This document shows, piece after piece, positions 29,426 to 39,809 of a DNA stretch of 64,000 nucleotides. The notes under the pieces are model-generated. The model saw only the letters and a list, made by a program, of their open reading frames with translations, was not told the origin of the DNA and searched no databases. Positions within the stretch are counted from its first letter, which is position 1; each line of letters opens with the position of its first letter. Origin of the DNA: JAAYEL01 sp964344625 (lineage in GTDB: Bacteria; Bacillota; Clostridia; Tissierellales; Peptoniphilaceae); the NCBI GenBank assembly GCA_964344625.1, contig CAYFNZ010000001.1, positions 1-64,000 of the forward strand, given 5' to 3'. A program made the position numbers and the translations under genes.

Positions 29426-30442
29426 ATGTTAAGTTTTTTAATTAAGAAATTCATAGGGTCAAATGACTTTGAAGACCCGGACAGGAGAAACAAACTTATC
29501 AGTTTGACGGGCTACTTAGGCTTGTTTTTCAACATTTTATTATTTGTTATAAAGATTAGTATTGGGCTTTTGATTAACTCAATTTCAGTAATTTCAGATG
29601 CTATAAATAACTTGTCGGATAGCATTTCATCCATAATTACTATCCTGGGATCTTATATAGCGGGAAAGCCGGCTGATAAAAACCACCCCTTCGGTCATGG
29701 TAGAGGGGAGTATCTGGCATCACTAATAGTAGGCTTATCAATCTTATTTGTAGGTGGGTCACTTTTTAAGACCTCGATTGAAAATATCATAACCCCACAG
29801 GAGCTAAATGTCAGTACAGCAGCCTTGGTAATCCTTATAGTTTCTATAGCTATCAAGGTTTACATGTATTTTTACAACATGAGGGTCTATAACAAAGTTC
29901 AATCTTACTTAAACCTGTCTCAAGCCATAGACTCTAGAAATGATGTAATTATGTCAACTGTTGTAATCCTATCAGTTATTATGACCTCAAGGTATGGAAT
30001 TCAGCTTGAAGGGCCTATAGGGCTTGCGGTTTCCATCATAATTATGAAATCAGGCTATGACATCTTGAAGGAAACAGGGGTCATCCTGCTTGGTAAGGAG
30101 ATAGATCAAGAAACGATTGATAGGCTAAAGGAGATACTTCTTTCTGGAAAATACATCACAGGGGTCCACGACATTGAAATCCACGATTATGGTAAGCATA
30201 AGAGGTTTGGGACTGCCCATGTAGAAGTTCCGGTCAATATAGATGTATACTCCATGCACAAGATAATAGATAAGTTGGAACAGGAAGTTAAAAAAGAGCT
30301 TTTTATAGATCTGTCAATCCATATGGACCCAATTTATTGCTTGGAACAAGACCATTTTGCACCTGTCCCATGTAGGGTCAGAAGCGACAAAGAAAGAGAA
30401 GATATTTTAGAAAAAAATAAGAAGAAGAATTTTTCTGATTAA
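29426..30442 (+). CDS. Cation diffusion facilitator (CDF) transporter
   Basis: 338 residues. Six TM helices fill residues 20-220. TM2 carries SDAINNLSDSISS (metal-site positions Asp/Asn/Asp) and the loop after TM3 has HPFGHGRGEYLASL, the family signature. A cytoplasmic C-terminal domain (HDIEIHDYGKHKRFGTAHVEV) follows. The metal is probably Zn, Mn or Fe, unresolved. Two bases separate it from the MATE gene. Confidence 0.9.
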   Translation: MLSFLIKKFIGSNDFEDPDRRNKLISLTGYLGLFFNILLFVIKISIGLLINSISVISDAINNLSDSISSIITILGSYIAGKPADKNHPFGHGRGEYLASLIVGLSILFVGGSLFKTSIENIITPQELNVSTAALVILIVSIAIKVYMYFYNMRVYNKVQSYLNLSQAIDSRNDVIMSTVVILSVIMTSRYGIQLEGPIGLAVSIIIMKSGYDILKETGVILLGKEIDQETIDRLKEILLSGKYITGVHDIEIHDYGKHKRFGTAHVEVPVNIDVYSMHKIIDKLEQEVKKELFIDLSIHMDPIYCLEQDHFAPVPCRVRSDKEREDILEKNKKKNFSD

Positions 30443-30447
30443 TCAGT

Positions 30448-30479
30448 GAGGGCGGGAAAAAATCTGTCCTCTTTTTTTA
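30448..30479 (+). terminator. Terminator after the CDF gene
   Basis: GAGGGCGG pairs with CTGTCCTC (two wobbles), followed by seven Ts. Confidence 0.75.
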
Positions 30480-30514
30480 TGCTGTGGTAAAATAAATAAG
30501 AGGTAAGAATTAAG

Positions 30515-31555
30515 ATGAAAACTGAGTTTGTAAAAATTGATGAAGACAATATAGATATAGGAAAACTTAAAGATTTAGCTAGGATTATTAAGGACAAGGG
30601 CCTGGTAGCCATACCTACTGAAACGGTTTATGGTCTTGCCTGTAACGGCCTGGACCAAGATGCCATAAAGAAGGTATTTGAAGCCAAAAATAGGCCCATG
30701 GATAACCCCCTAATCCTCCATATATCAGAGATAGACGACATCTATCCACTAGTTGAGGAGGTTAGGGAAGAGGACTTGTCCATCCTGAAACGATTGTGGC
30801 CGGGTCCTTTAACAGTAATTTTTAAGAAATCAGCCATCATCCCTGATGGGGTGAGCGCAGGCCTTGATACAGTTGCTATAAGGCTTCCTAATAAGAAGTT
30901 GACTAGGGAGTTTATAAGGCTTTGTGGAGTCCCTCTAGCTGCACCTTCTGCCAACCTATCTACCAAACCTTCTCCAACCAATGCCATGGACGTATATGAG
31001 GATATGCAGGGAAGGATTGATGCGATAATAGATGGGGGAAGTTCCAGCATTGGCTTAGAGTCTACGGTCGTTGACTTGTCTGAAGCTAGGCCGACTATTT
31101 TAAGACCGGGCTATTATACTAAGGAAATGCTTTCAAAGTATTGGCCGGATATAGAGTATGACCTAGCCCTAAAAAAATCTGACCAGATACCAAAATCACC
31201 GGGGCAAAAATATAAGCATTATGCCCCAAAGGCCAGGGTTGAAGTCTATGTGGGTCCAAGCGATAAATTTAGAGAAAAACTTGCCCAAATTTTGAATAAT
31301 AGAGATAATAAGATAGGTTTAATGATTTTTGAAGAAGACGGTAATTTTGAAGATGCTGACTATGTAGTAAGCATGGGGTCTATGTCTAGTTTGGACAAGA
31401 TGGCCAACATCTTATTTACTGCCTTAAGAGATATGGACCACAAGGGTATGGACCTGGTAGTGGTTCATGGAGTAGATGAGAAATCTTTTGGACTTAGCAT
31501 TATGAATAGGTTGAAAAAAGCCGCTTCTGGCAATGTTTATAAATTGGAGGATTAA
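30515..31555 (+). CDS. Threonylcarbamoyl-AMP synthase, Sua5 type
   Basis: 346 residues. It makes threonylcarbamoyl-AMP from Thr, bicarbonate and ATP for the t6A37 modification of ANN-decoding tRNAs. YrdC domain: AIPTETVYGLACNG near 32-45, KNRPMDNPLILHI, then PLAAPSANLSTKPSPT. The linker SPGQKYKHYAPKA (about 225-237) and the C-terminal Sua5 domain distinguish it from short TsaC. It is first in a chain with rpiB and upp. Confidence 0.93.
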   Translation: MKTEFVKIDEDNIDIGKLKDLARIIKDKGLVAIPTETVYGLACNGLDQDAIKKVFEAKNRPMDNPLILHISEIDDIYPLVEEVREEDLSILKRLWPGPLTVIFKKSAIIPDGVSAGLDTVAIRLPNKKLTREFIRLCGVPLAAPSANLSTKPSPTNAMDVYEDMQGRIDAIIDGGSSSIGLESTVVDLSEARPTILRPGYYTKEMLSKYWPDIEYDLALKKSDQIPKSPGQKYKHYAPKARVEVYVGPSDKFREKLAQILNNRDNKIGLMIFEEDGNFEDADYVVSMGSMSSLDKMANILFTALRDMDHKGMDLVVVHGVDEKSFGLSIMNRLKKAASGNVYKLED

Positions 31556-31557
31556 AA

Positions 31558-32623
<1,066 letters not shown>

Positions 32624-32662
32624 GGAAAAAACAAATAAAAATTAATAATAGGGGGTATAAAA

Positions 32663-33406
32663 ATGTTTGATAACTTGGATTTTATGCTTGAACATAAGAG
32701 CATAAGGGTTTGGAAAAAAGACGCTATAGATGAAGACTTGATGAAAAAGTTATTTGAAATTGCCAATAGGACTTCTACTTCAAATGGCATGCAAAATGCC
32801 TCTATAATAAGGGTTAAGGACCCTTCAAAAAGAAAGGAACTAGCAGAAGTTGCCGGACAAAAATACCTACAAGATTGTCCAGAACTATTGGTATTCATCG
32901 CTGACTGCTATAGAAATGTAAAGATAATGGAAGAAAAAAATAGCCAAGAAATTTTTGCAAATGATGGTGACAGGTTCTTTCAAGCTTGGACAGATGCCTC
33001 ACTAATGGCTCAAAATGTAGCTTGTGCAGCTGAACTAAGCGGCCTAGGTGTCGTATTCTTTGGTTCCATCTTAAATGATGCAAGAAAGACCATAGAAATC
33101 CTAAATCTTCCAGAAAACACCTTCCCTGTTGTAGGACTTGGCATAGGCTATCCAGACCAAGAACCACAATTAAAGCCAAGAATCCATATAGAAGACAAGT
33201 TATTTGTAGATGGATATGAAAAGAAAGACTCATATCTTGAAGCTTTTAAGTACTATGACAAGGAAATGCAAACCTACTACGACCTAAGAAATGCCCACAA
33301 GGCCCTTGATGCTTTTACGGACCAAGTAGTAGATAAAAACAACAAGAAAATAGCGAAAAGATCAGAAATCCTAGAAGAAATCAAAAAACAAGGATTCAAA
33401 TTATAA
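32663..33406 (+). CDS. Nitroreductase-family FMN oxidoreductase (NfsA-like)
   Basis: 247 residues. The N-terminal FMN-binding helix (HKSIRVWKKDAIDEDLMKKLFEIAN) and the mid-protein AWTDASLMAQNVACAAELSGLGVVFFG segment match NADPH-dependent nitroreductases of the NfsA/Frp group. VGLGIGYPDQEPQLKPR is the usual GxGxP-type stretch. These are promiscuous two-electron flavin reductases; the physiological substrate is unknown. It is the last gene of its run. Confidence 0.85.
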   Translation: MFDNLDFMLEHKSIRVWKKDAIDEDLMKKLFEIANRTSTSNGMQNASIIRVKDPSKRKELAEVAGQKYLQDCPELLVFIADCYRNVKIMEEKNSQEIFANDGDRFFQAWTDASLMAQNVACAAELSGLGVVFFGSILNDARKTIEILNLPENTFPVVGLGIGYPDQEPQLKPRIHIEDKLFVDGYEKKDSYLEAFKYYDKEMQTYYDLRNAHKALDAFTDQVVDKNNKKIAKRSEILEEIKKQGFKL

Positions 33407-33412
33407 AAATTA

Positions 33413-33467
33413 ATGCCTTTCGAGATGAGCCTGGTTTAACCACCTGCTCCTCGAAAGGCATATTTTT
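33413..33467. terminator. Bidirectional terminator between the nitroreductase and M16C genes
   Basis: 12-base arms (33413-33424 and 33450-33461) with nested GAGC/GCTC and GGT/ACC pairings inside, followed by six Ts. It serves two convergent genes. Confidence 0.85.
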
Positions 33468-36349
33468 TATTGAAGCCTTATGATATTATCAAATTCAAAG
33501 CCTTCTTCTTTTAATTTGTTTTCGCTTGTTAGGACTGCTAGGCTTGAGTCTTTTATAGCACTTTCAAGAAGGTATCTTAGTTCTTTAAAATCCTTCTCAC
33601 TTATATTTATAGCTTCATTTACATAGTTTTCATAATCCTTGTAGTCTTTTCCTGCTAGGTAGAGTTCAAGGTCTCTTCTTCCCTTGCCTTTTTCTGTAAG
33701 AGCAGGGTCAAATCTTCCCACCGCCCCTATAATAAATGGCTTAAGGTCTTCTTCAGAAAGCTTTATGCCATCCATGAATTCTGGAATAGCCTTATAGGTA
33801 TTGATAGTTTTTACAAGGTTTGGATCCCTATAGGAATAGGTAGAGAAGGCATCCCTGGTATTTATCGACATGCCGGCCCCATAGGCTCCAGACACAGCCC
33901 TTATTTGGGTGTAAAGGTAGGTGCTGGATAAGATGTTTGAAACTACTGTTGCAGACCCCTTGTAGTCATAGCCAAGTTTTTCAAGATCATTTCCATAAGA
34001 AACATAGGATACATCGGTTGATGCTATAAAGGCTTCCTTGATGGTCTTAGGTTCGAAGTCGTACTCTATTCTTTCATATTCTTTGGAATTCAGACTTGAA
34101 ACAAAGCTATCAAGGGCATTTTCCATGTCATCCTTCTTACTAAAGTCAGAAGTAATATTAATTATTAGCCTATTTTTGTTAAAGGCTTTCTTGTAGACTT
34201 CTTCAAGCTTGTCTATCAATCTATCCAGGTCTTGGTCCTTGAAATTTTTATAGAATAGGTAGTAGTCGATACCATTTACCAGCTCCATATAGTTATTGGT
34301 AATAAACTTTGAAGCAAGGGCCCTATTCATCATTAGGACATGGCCATAATCCAAGAGATTCATTTCATATCTTGACTTGACCATGCTAATAAGCTCTTTA
34401 ATCCTCTTTTTATTGTCAAACTTTGTGTTTAGTAGGATTTCCAAGAGGATTTCTAAGGCCGGGCCAGCATTATCGGAAAATGCCCTCGTAGATATGGTCA
34501 AGGTCCTATTCATTTGTTTTTTATCATCTACAAAGTGGTTGCCTAGGACAAAGGAGATTCCTGCAGTTTCAAGGTAGGTTTTTGTAAATAGGTCCTTGTA
34601 GTTATAGTTTTTAGTATCTAAAAGGCCTAAGAAGTCCGCTAGGACAGATAGGTAGACTATATCTTCTTTTCCTATGTGGTTTACGTCAAATACAAAGTTA
34701 AAATAGTCAATGCCAGCTGTTGCCAGGTCGTGTTTTAGAACTGTGTAGCCAGGTTTTTCTTCTACTTTTCTATCTATTGGCTCAAACTTAGTATTGATAT
34801 CAGAAAGCTCTAAAACTGGGATAGTCTTTTTATCTTCGGGACTATCTTCCTTTTCTTGGAAGGCCTTCATGGTCTCTCTTTGCCTTATTAAGGCTTCTTT
34901 TTCTTCCTTGGAAAGCCTGTCCAGGTAAGAAGCAAGTTTTTCTTGGACTTCTTTATCCTTTTTCTCATTTAGCCCTAGCTCAGGCTTATGAACTACTACT
35001 AGCTTATGAGGATTGTCTATAAAATGCTCCTTGATATAGGCTTCAAAGATTCCATTTGTAAGGTTATCCTTGATATATTCAAGGCTTTCTTGGACATCAA
35101 GTCCATCGATAGGACTTAAGTCATAAAGCCAGGTATCAAAGGCCCTGTCAAGATATTCTATGCCCTTGGTAGGGTTGTCGCTTTTTTCCTTAAGGGAAAA
35201 GACAAGGACGTTAAGCATAGACCTTATTAAATCGTGGTCGATTCCGTCATTTACCAGGTCTAAAAGGACTTTTTCAACTGTATCTTCAAAAAGTTGAGTA
35301 TCTTCTAGTCTGATGTTTTTTCCAATAATTGACCAAGTGATTTCCTTAGTAGCTGAAGAGGCGTTAAGGATGTCATCAACTAAATCAAGCTTGTTAATAG
35401 CCTCTTTTAATGGAGAGGACTCACTATTAATCAAGACTTGGCTGATTAGCCTATTCATCAACCTATCATAGGCCTTGTCGGAAGGTCCGGTTAAAATGCT
35501 ATAGGAAATCATGTTGGACTTGTCATCAATTTCCTTGTCGGTTGAGAAATAGTCTACTTCGTGTTTCTTAGCAGGGAAGGGTTTTTGCCTTTCTAAATCG
35601 GAATTGATTTCTAGGTAGTCGTAATTTGAAAGATATTCCCTGTCTAGATAGTCTAAGTATTTTTCAAAATCAAGGTCCCCATATAGGAAGATATAGGAAT
35701 TTGATGGATGGTAGTGGTTTTTATAGTAGGCTAGAAAGTCTTCATAGCTTAGGTTGGGTATTTCATAAGGGTCTCCACCGGAATTGTGGGCATAGATTGT
35801 ATCAGGCAAAAGATGCTTGTATATTTGGCTATATACCTGGTCTTCAGCTGAGGACATAGCCCCTTTCATCTCGTTATAAACCACACCCTTATAGGTTAAT
35901 TTGTCATCTTCAAGGTGGTATCTCCAGCCTTCTTGTAAGAAGATTTCTTTTTTCTCCAAGACCCTAGGATTGAAAACTGCATCTAGGTAAAGGTCCATAA
36001 GGTTTTCAAAGTCTTTTAGGTTTCTGGAAGCTACTGGATACAAGGTCTTGTCTGAAAAAGTCATGGCATTTAGGAAAGTTTGTAGGGAACTTTTTACCAT
36101 ATCCATAAAGGGTTCCTTGGTCCTATACTTCTTCGACCCATTTAGGACTGAGTGCTCCAATATATGGCAGACCCCAGTTGAATCTTTAGGCGGGGTCCTA
36201 AAGCCTATAGAAAAAAGCCTGTTGTCGTCTGAATTTTTCATCACCAAGACCCTGGCCTTGGTCTTTTCATGTTCAAAGACATAGGCATGGGCCTGTTCTT
36301 CATTTAAATATTTATCTTCAATTAAAATATATTTATCAATTTTCTTCAT
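33467..36349 (-). CDS. M16C-family zinc metallopeptidase (insulinase/presequence-protease type)
   Basis: 960 residues, the full length of a two-half pitrilysin-like clamshell protease. The inverted zinc motif HILEH is at 62-66, with the downstream glutamate in VVYNEMKGAMSS (about 136-147). The M16C-associated middle domain and inactive C-terminal half follow. No signal peptide is seen, so it is probably cytoplasmic and degrades peptides. It is transcribed against the fork and has its own terminator. AGGAGG precedes the ATG. Confidence 0.92.
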   Translation of the reverse strand: MKKIDKYILIEDKYLNEEQAHAYVFEHEKTKARVLVMKNSDDNRLFSIGFRTPPKDSTGVCHILEHSVLNGSKKYRTKEPFMDMVKSSLQTFLNAMTFSDKTLYPVASRNLKDFENLMDLYLDAVFNPRVLEKKEIFLQEGWRYHLEDDKLTYKGVVYNEMKGAMSSAEDQVYSQIYKHLLPDTIYAHNSGGDPYEIPNLSYEDFLAYYKNHYHPSNSYIFLYGDLDFEKYLDYLDREYLSNYDYLEINSDLERQKPFPAKKHEVDYFSTDKEIDDKSNMISYSILTGPSDKAYDRLMNRLISQVLINSESSPLKEAINKLDLVDDILNASSATKEITWSIIGKNIRLEDTQLFEDTVEKVLLDLVNDGIDHDLIRSMLNVLVFSLKEKSDNPTKGIEYLDRAFDTWLYDLSPIDGLDVQESLEYIKDNLTNGIFEAYIKEHFIDNPHKLVVVHKPELGLNEKKDKEVQEKLASYLDRLSKEEKEALIRQRETMKAFQEKEDSPEDKKTIPVLELSDINTKFEPIDRKVEEKPGYTVLKHDLATAGIDYFNFVFDVNHIGKEDIVYLSVLADFLGLLDTKNYNYKDLFTKTYLETAGISFVLGNHFVDDKKQMNRTLTISTRAFSDNAGPALEILLEILLNTKFDNKKRIKELISMVKSRYEMNLLDYGHVLMMNRALASKFITNNYMELVNGIDYYLFYKNFKDQDLDRLIDKLEEVYKKAFNKNRLIINITSDFSKKDDMENALDSFVSSLNSKEYERIEYDFEPKTIKEAFIASTDVSYVSYGNDLEKLGYDYKGSATVVSNILSSTYLYTQIRAVSGAYGAGMSINTRDAFSTYSYRDPNLVKTINTYKAIPEFMDGIKLSEEDLKPFIIGAVGRFDPALTEKGKGRRDLELYLAGKDYKDYENYVNEAINISEKDFKELRYLLESAIKDSSLAVLTSENKLKEEGFEFDNIIRLQ

Positions 36350-36469
36350 ATTTCCTCCTTTTTTAGGTTCGTTGAAACCATTATAACATTAATTTTTACT
36401 AAAATTTAATAATTTAGACAGTTTAATTTCTGATATAATGTATACAATAATATATGATAGGAGATGCCT

Positions 36470-37297
36470 ATGAAAGATTTGGAAAAAAAGATAAGGACTT
36501 TAAACTTAAGTGATGAATCAAGTCATATGATTGAAGAATACGGCCTTATCCCTCTAGTAGAAGTACCTGAGGTTCATGGCGACAGGATTAATATAGACGA
36601 AAATTCTGATAAGCTTCATAAGGATAAAAAGTTTGTTCCAGAAACAGAGCATACCCTTAGGAGCAGGATGGTTCTTGTTCCAGAGGCTATATATAAGTGC
36701 AGTGGAATAAAGATCTTAGGAAAGAGAATAAAATCCCTATTATTTACTACAGATGTCTCAATAATCTGTAATTCCAATGCTAATGCCGTTATGGCTGTAT
36801 ACCCATTCACACCTCAACTATCAATTACGAAGGCTATCTTGGACTGTTCTTCAGTCCCGGTTTTTGTGGGAGTTGGGGGAGGCCAAACTACTGGAATTAG
36901 GTCTCAAGCGATAGCCCTTCAAGCGGAATTGATGGGGGCCCATGGGGTAGTTGTAAATGCTCCCATGGCTAGTGATATGGTGGAAAAGCTGGCTAGCACT
37001 TTGGATATACCTGTCGTAGTGACTGTAGGATCAGAAGATGATGACTACTTGGGAAAAATAAAGGCCGGAGCTCAAATACTAAATGTTTCAGGAGGACCAA
37101 AGACAGCAGAAATCGTAAGGACTATAAGGTCGAAAATTGGATACGAATTTCCGATTATAGCCACAGGCGGACCAAATGAAAAGAGTATCTTGGAAACTAT
37201 AGAGGCTGGAGCCAATGCTATAACCTATACTCCACCTTCAAGTGCAGAAATTTTTGCAGATATTATGGTCGATTATAGAAAAGATAAAAAAGATTGA
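36470..37297 (+). CDS. Predicted TIM-barrel protein of unknown function
   Basis: 275 residues, not recognised with certainty. A charged N-terminal helix region (1-60) precedes a barrel-like succession of beta-alpha units. Glycine-rich VFVGVGGGQTTGIRS (near 130-145) and a C-terminal phosphate-binding-type ATGGPNEKSILETIEAGANAITYTPP (partial motif at about 230-255) resemble KDPG-aldolase or ThiE/TrpC-like folds. No catalytic Lys is assignable. I start at 36470 since AGGAG abuts the earlier ATG at 36464, leaving no spacer. It stands between a divergent peptidase and the rpsF operon. Confidence 0.6.
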   Translation: MKDLEKKIRTLNLSDESSHMIEEYGLIPLVEVPEVHGDRINIDENSDKLHKDKKFVPETEHTLRSRMVLVPEAIYKCSGIKILGKRIKSLLFTTDVSIICNSNANAVMAVYPFTPQLSITKAILDCSSVPVFVGVGGGQTTGIRSQAIALQAELMGAHGVVVNAPMASDMVEKLASTLDIPVVVTVGSEDDDYLGKIKAGAQILNVSGGPKTAEIVRTIRSKIGYEFPIIATGGPNEKSILETIEAGANAITYTPPSSAEIFADIMVDYRKDKKD

Positions 37298-37322
37298 TTT
37301 TTAGACCATAAGCTGGTATACT
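37294..37322 (+). promoter_or_regulatory. Promoter of rpsF-ssb-rpsR
   Basis: TTGATT (37294-37299), 17 bases, TATACT (37317-37322). The leader to rpsF is about 50 bases. I did not find a convincing S6:S18 autoregulatory motif in it. Confidence 0.7.
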
Positions 37323-37381
37323 AATTCAGTAATTCTCTACTCTGTTAAAAAGCAGGGTTATATCCAAAGGGAGGTGAAAGT

Positions 37382-37666
37382 ATGAACAATTACGAAATGG
37401 TTGTAGTTTTCAAGCCTAATTTAGAAGAAGAAACTAGGAAACAAGCTCTTGAAAGACTATATGACGCAATCAATTCTAACGGTAAGGTTGGAGAAGTTGA
37501 TGATTGGGGACAAAGAAAGTTAGCCTATGAAATCAACTACATCAAAGAAGGTCATTACTATATAGTAAACTTCGAATCAGATCCATCAATCGTTAAAGAA
37601 GTTGAAAGAAGGTCACAAATCCAAGATTCAATCATTAGATACATGGTAATAAGGAAAGAGTCCTAA
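37382..37666 (+). CDS. rpsF: 30S ribosomal protein S6
   Basis: 94 residues. It starts [12 protein letters not shown] and has [28 protein letters not shown] S6 sequence with an acidic beta core. It heads the classic rpsF-ssb-rpsR operon. AGGGAGGTG is the SD. Confidence 0.97.
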   Translation: MNNYEMVVVFKPNLEEETRKQALERLYDAINSNGKVGEVDDWGQRKLAYEINYIKEGHYYIVNFESDPSIVKEVERRSQIQDSIIRYMVIRKES

Positions 37667-37682
37667 TTTAAGGAGGATTTTT

Positions 37683-38192
37683 ATGAACAATGTTATTTTG
37701 ATGGGAAGATTGACTAGAGATCCAGAATTACGTTACTTACAAGGTGGTTCTGGTGGTGCGGTAACTAGGTTTACTATAGCGGTAGACAAGGGGTTATCAA
37801 GAGAAAAAAGACAAGAGATGGAATCTAGGAATCAAGCTACAGCTGATTTCATAAATATTGTCGTTTGGGGTAAGTTAGCAGAAAATTGTGCTAAGTTTAC
37901 ACAAAAAGGAAAGAGAGTTCTTGTAACTGGTAGGATCCAAACAGGATTTTACGATGACAAGGACGGTAAAAGAGTTTATACCACAGACGTTGTAGCCAAT
38001 GGTGTTGAGTTCATAGATTGGAAGGATGGTAATTCATCATTCTCACAAGGACCTTCAAACTATGCTAATTCGCAAAATCTTTCTTCATCAGATAATCAAG
38101 CAGGCTTTAACAGCCAAAACGATTTTAATGATGAGTTTGAATTCGGTGCAGATTTCGATCCTACAAATGACGATGGAAGGATTCCTTTTTAA
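37683..38192 (+). CDS. ssb: Single-stranded DNA-binding protein
   Basis: 169 residues. The OB-fold (1-110) begins NNVILMGRLTRDPELRYLQGG and includes INIVVWGKLAENCAKF and GKRVLVTGRIQTG. The C-terminal tail is Asn/Ser/Asp-rich and ends DDGRIPF. The expected interaction tip is present in altered form (GRIPF, where many species have DDIPF). It lies between rpsF and rpsR as in Firmicutes. Confidence 0.96.
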   Translation: MNNVILMGRLTRDPELRYLQGGSGGAVTRFTIAVDKGLSREKRQEMESRNQATADFINIVVWGKLAENCAKFTQKGKRVLVTGRIQTGFYDDKDGKRVYTTDVVANGVEFIDWKDGNSSFSQGPSNYANSQNLSSSDNQAGFNSQNDFNDEFEFGADFDPTNDDGRIPF

Positions 38193-38210
38193 GCTAAATA
38201 AGGAGGAAAA

Positions 38211-38438
38211 ATGCAAGCAAGAAGATTTAGACCAAGAAAAAAGGTTTGTGCTTTTTGTAAAGACAAAAATAGAAAAATCGACTATAAAGACGTTGAATCT
38301 ATGAAGTCTTTTATTAACGAAAGAGGTAAAATACTTCCAAGAAGAGCTACAGGTACATGTGCAGCTCACCAAAGACAAGTAACTCTTAACGTTAAAAGAG
38401 CAAGACAAGTAGCATTATTACCATATCAAGTAGACTAG
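38211..38438 (+). CDS. rpsR: 30S ribosomal protein S18
   Basis: 75 residues, basic. [18 protein letters not shown] is near 11-28, with the zinc-ribbon-type CxxC, then [24 protein letters not shown], diagnostic of S18. It closes rpsF-ssb-rpsR; an assembly gap starts 36 bases later. Confidence 0.97.
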   Translation: MQARRFRPRKKVCAFCKDKNRKIDYKDVESMKSFINERGKILPRRATGTCAAHQRQVTLNVKRARQVALLPYQVD

Positions 38439-38474
38439 TAATAATACATCAATCAAATATCTAGGAAAGTTTAG

Positions 38475-38574
38475 NNNNNNNNNNNNNNNNNNNNNNNNNN
38501 NNNNNNNNNNNNNNNNNNNNNNNNNNNNNNNNNNNNNNNNNNNNNNNNNNNNNNNNNNNNNNNNNNNNNNNNNN
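38475..38574. other. Assembly gap (100 N)
   Basis: 100 Ns between rpsR and the next gene. The rpsR terminator, and possibly more, is missing. Confidence 0.99.
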
Positions 38575-38606
38575 GTATAAATATAAGCTTATTTTACATA
38601 TTGAAA

Positions 38607-38635
38607 TTGACAAATATATGTTCATAAGCTAATAT
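38607..38635 (+). promoter_or_regulatory. Promoter of the duplicated-domain exported protein
   Basis: TTGACA (38607-38612), 17 bases, TAATAT (38630-38635), about 30 bases before the start codon. Confidence 0.65.
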
Positions 38636-38666
38636 AAATGTATAACAATAACGGAGGGTAGAAAGT

Positions 38667-39761
38667 ATGAAAAATTTAAAGAAACTTATATACTTGTTAT
38701 TAGTGTTGGCTTTAGTTCTTTCTTTAGCTGCATTTGGAGATTTTGGTAAAAAAGAAGACGACAAAGAAGCTCCTATGACTGAAGAAAATACTGACAAGAA
38801 GCCTGAAGATAACAAGGAAGAAGGCAAAGAAGCTATGGAAGGCGCAATCGCTAAGATTGGTCTAGGTTCAGTAACATCTTTAGAAAAGTCAAAAGAATTA
38901 AAAGATGACAAGGGAACAGCTCAAGCTGATACAACTGTAGTAGCAGTAGCTGTTGATGCTGAAGGCAAAATCGTTGATGTTAAAATCGACGTAGCTCAAA
39001 GCAAGGCTCCGGTAAAAGATGACGGAACTCTAGGATTTGAAACTACTGACGTATTAAAGACTAAGAGAGAACTTGGTGATGAATACGGCATGAGAAAAGC
39101 TTCTGGCATTCAAAAAGAATGGTTTGAACAAGCTGATGCACTTCAAGAAGCTTGGAAGGGTATGACAATCGAAGAAGCTCTTAACATGAAGAAAGATGCT
39201 GAAAAAGATACTTTAACTGATTTAGCTTCATCTGTAACTGTTAAGGTTTCAGTTTACCAAAACGCTCTTAAAGCAGCTTCTGAAAACTTAATCGATGCTA
39301 AGGGTGCTGAAAAACTAGGTCTTGGTGTTTACACTGTATTTGGTCACGCAACAGCTCCAGCAAAAGATGACAAGGGTGCAAAGGTTCAATTCGAAACTAA
39401 CATGACAGCTATCGCTACTGATAAAGACGGCAAGGTAGTTGCATCACTTTACGACATAGCTCAAAACTCTGTAGGATTTGAAAAAGATGGTAAATTAGCT
39501 GCTGACTTCAAACCAGAAGGAATTACTAAGAAACAATTTGGCGATGAATACGGAATGAAGAAAGCTTCAAAGATAGGTAAAGAATGGTTCGAACAAGCAC
39601 AAGCTTGGGAAGAATACCTAGTAGGAAAAACTCTAGATGACGTAAAAGCTATCAAATTAGAAGATGGCAAGGCTACAGATGCAGACCTAGTATCATCTGT
39701 AACAATCGGTATAAGCGATTTCCAAACAACAGTTACTAGAGCTTTAGAAAATATTAAATAA
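38667..39761 (+). CDS. Exported protein with two internal repeats; lipobox Cys replaced by Phe
   Basis: 364 residues. A basic N-terminus and hydrophobic stretch end in LSLAAFGDFGKK, where a lipoprotein would have Cys; here residue 23 is Phe (codon TTT). An acidic Lys/Glu linker follows to about residue 58. Two homologous domains follow (about 60-205 and 215-362), each with VA-D-x-x-GK(I/V)V, GDEYGM(R/K)KAS, KEWFEQA and then DL(A/V)SSVT (185-191, 340-346). That last motif resembles the FMN-acceptor consensus of ApbE substrates (DxxSGAT-like), and apbE lies 3.4 kb downstream. Function is otherwise unknown. Confidence 0.7.
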   Translation: MKNLKKLIYLLLVLALVLSLAAFGDFGKKEDDKEAPMTEENTDKKPEDNKEEGKEAMEGAIAKIGLGSVTSLEKSKELKDDKGTAQADTTVVAVAVDAEGKIVDVKIDVAQSKAPVKDDGTLGFETTDVLKTKRELGDEYGMRKASGIQKEWFEQADALQEAWKGMTIEEALNMKKDAEKDTLTDLASSVTVKVSVYQNALKAASENLIDAKGAEKLGLGVYTVFGHATAPAKDDKGAKVQFETNMTAIATDKDGKVVASLYDIAQNSVGFEKDGKLAADFKPEGITKKQFGDEYGMKKASKIGKEWFEQAQAWEEYLVGKTLDDVKAIKLEDGKATDADLVSSVTIGISDFQTTVTRALENIK

Positions 39762-39779
39762 TTAAATAATCAATTTAAG

Positions 39780-39809
39780 TAGAGTGCCATTTTTGGCACT
39801 CTATTTTTG
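39780..39809 (+). terminator. Terminator of the exported-protein gene
   Basis: AGAGTGCCA and TGGCACTCT around TTTT, followed by ATTTTT. Confidence 0.9.

Noticed and set aside
30435..30446. Palindrome CTGATTAATCAG at the end of the CDF gene
   Set aside because: Short, AT-rich and within or next to the stop codon; not distinguishable from chance.
37323..37381. Possible S6:S18 autoregulatory leader before rpsF
   Set aside because: I could not identify the required bulged stem convincingly in this short leader.
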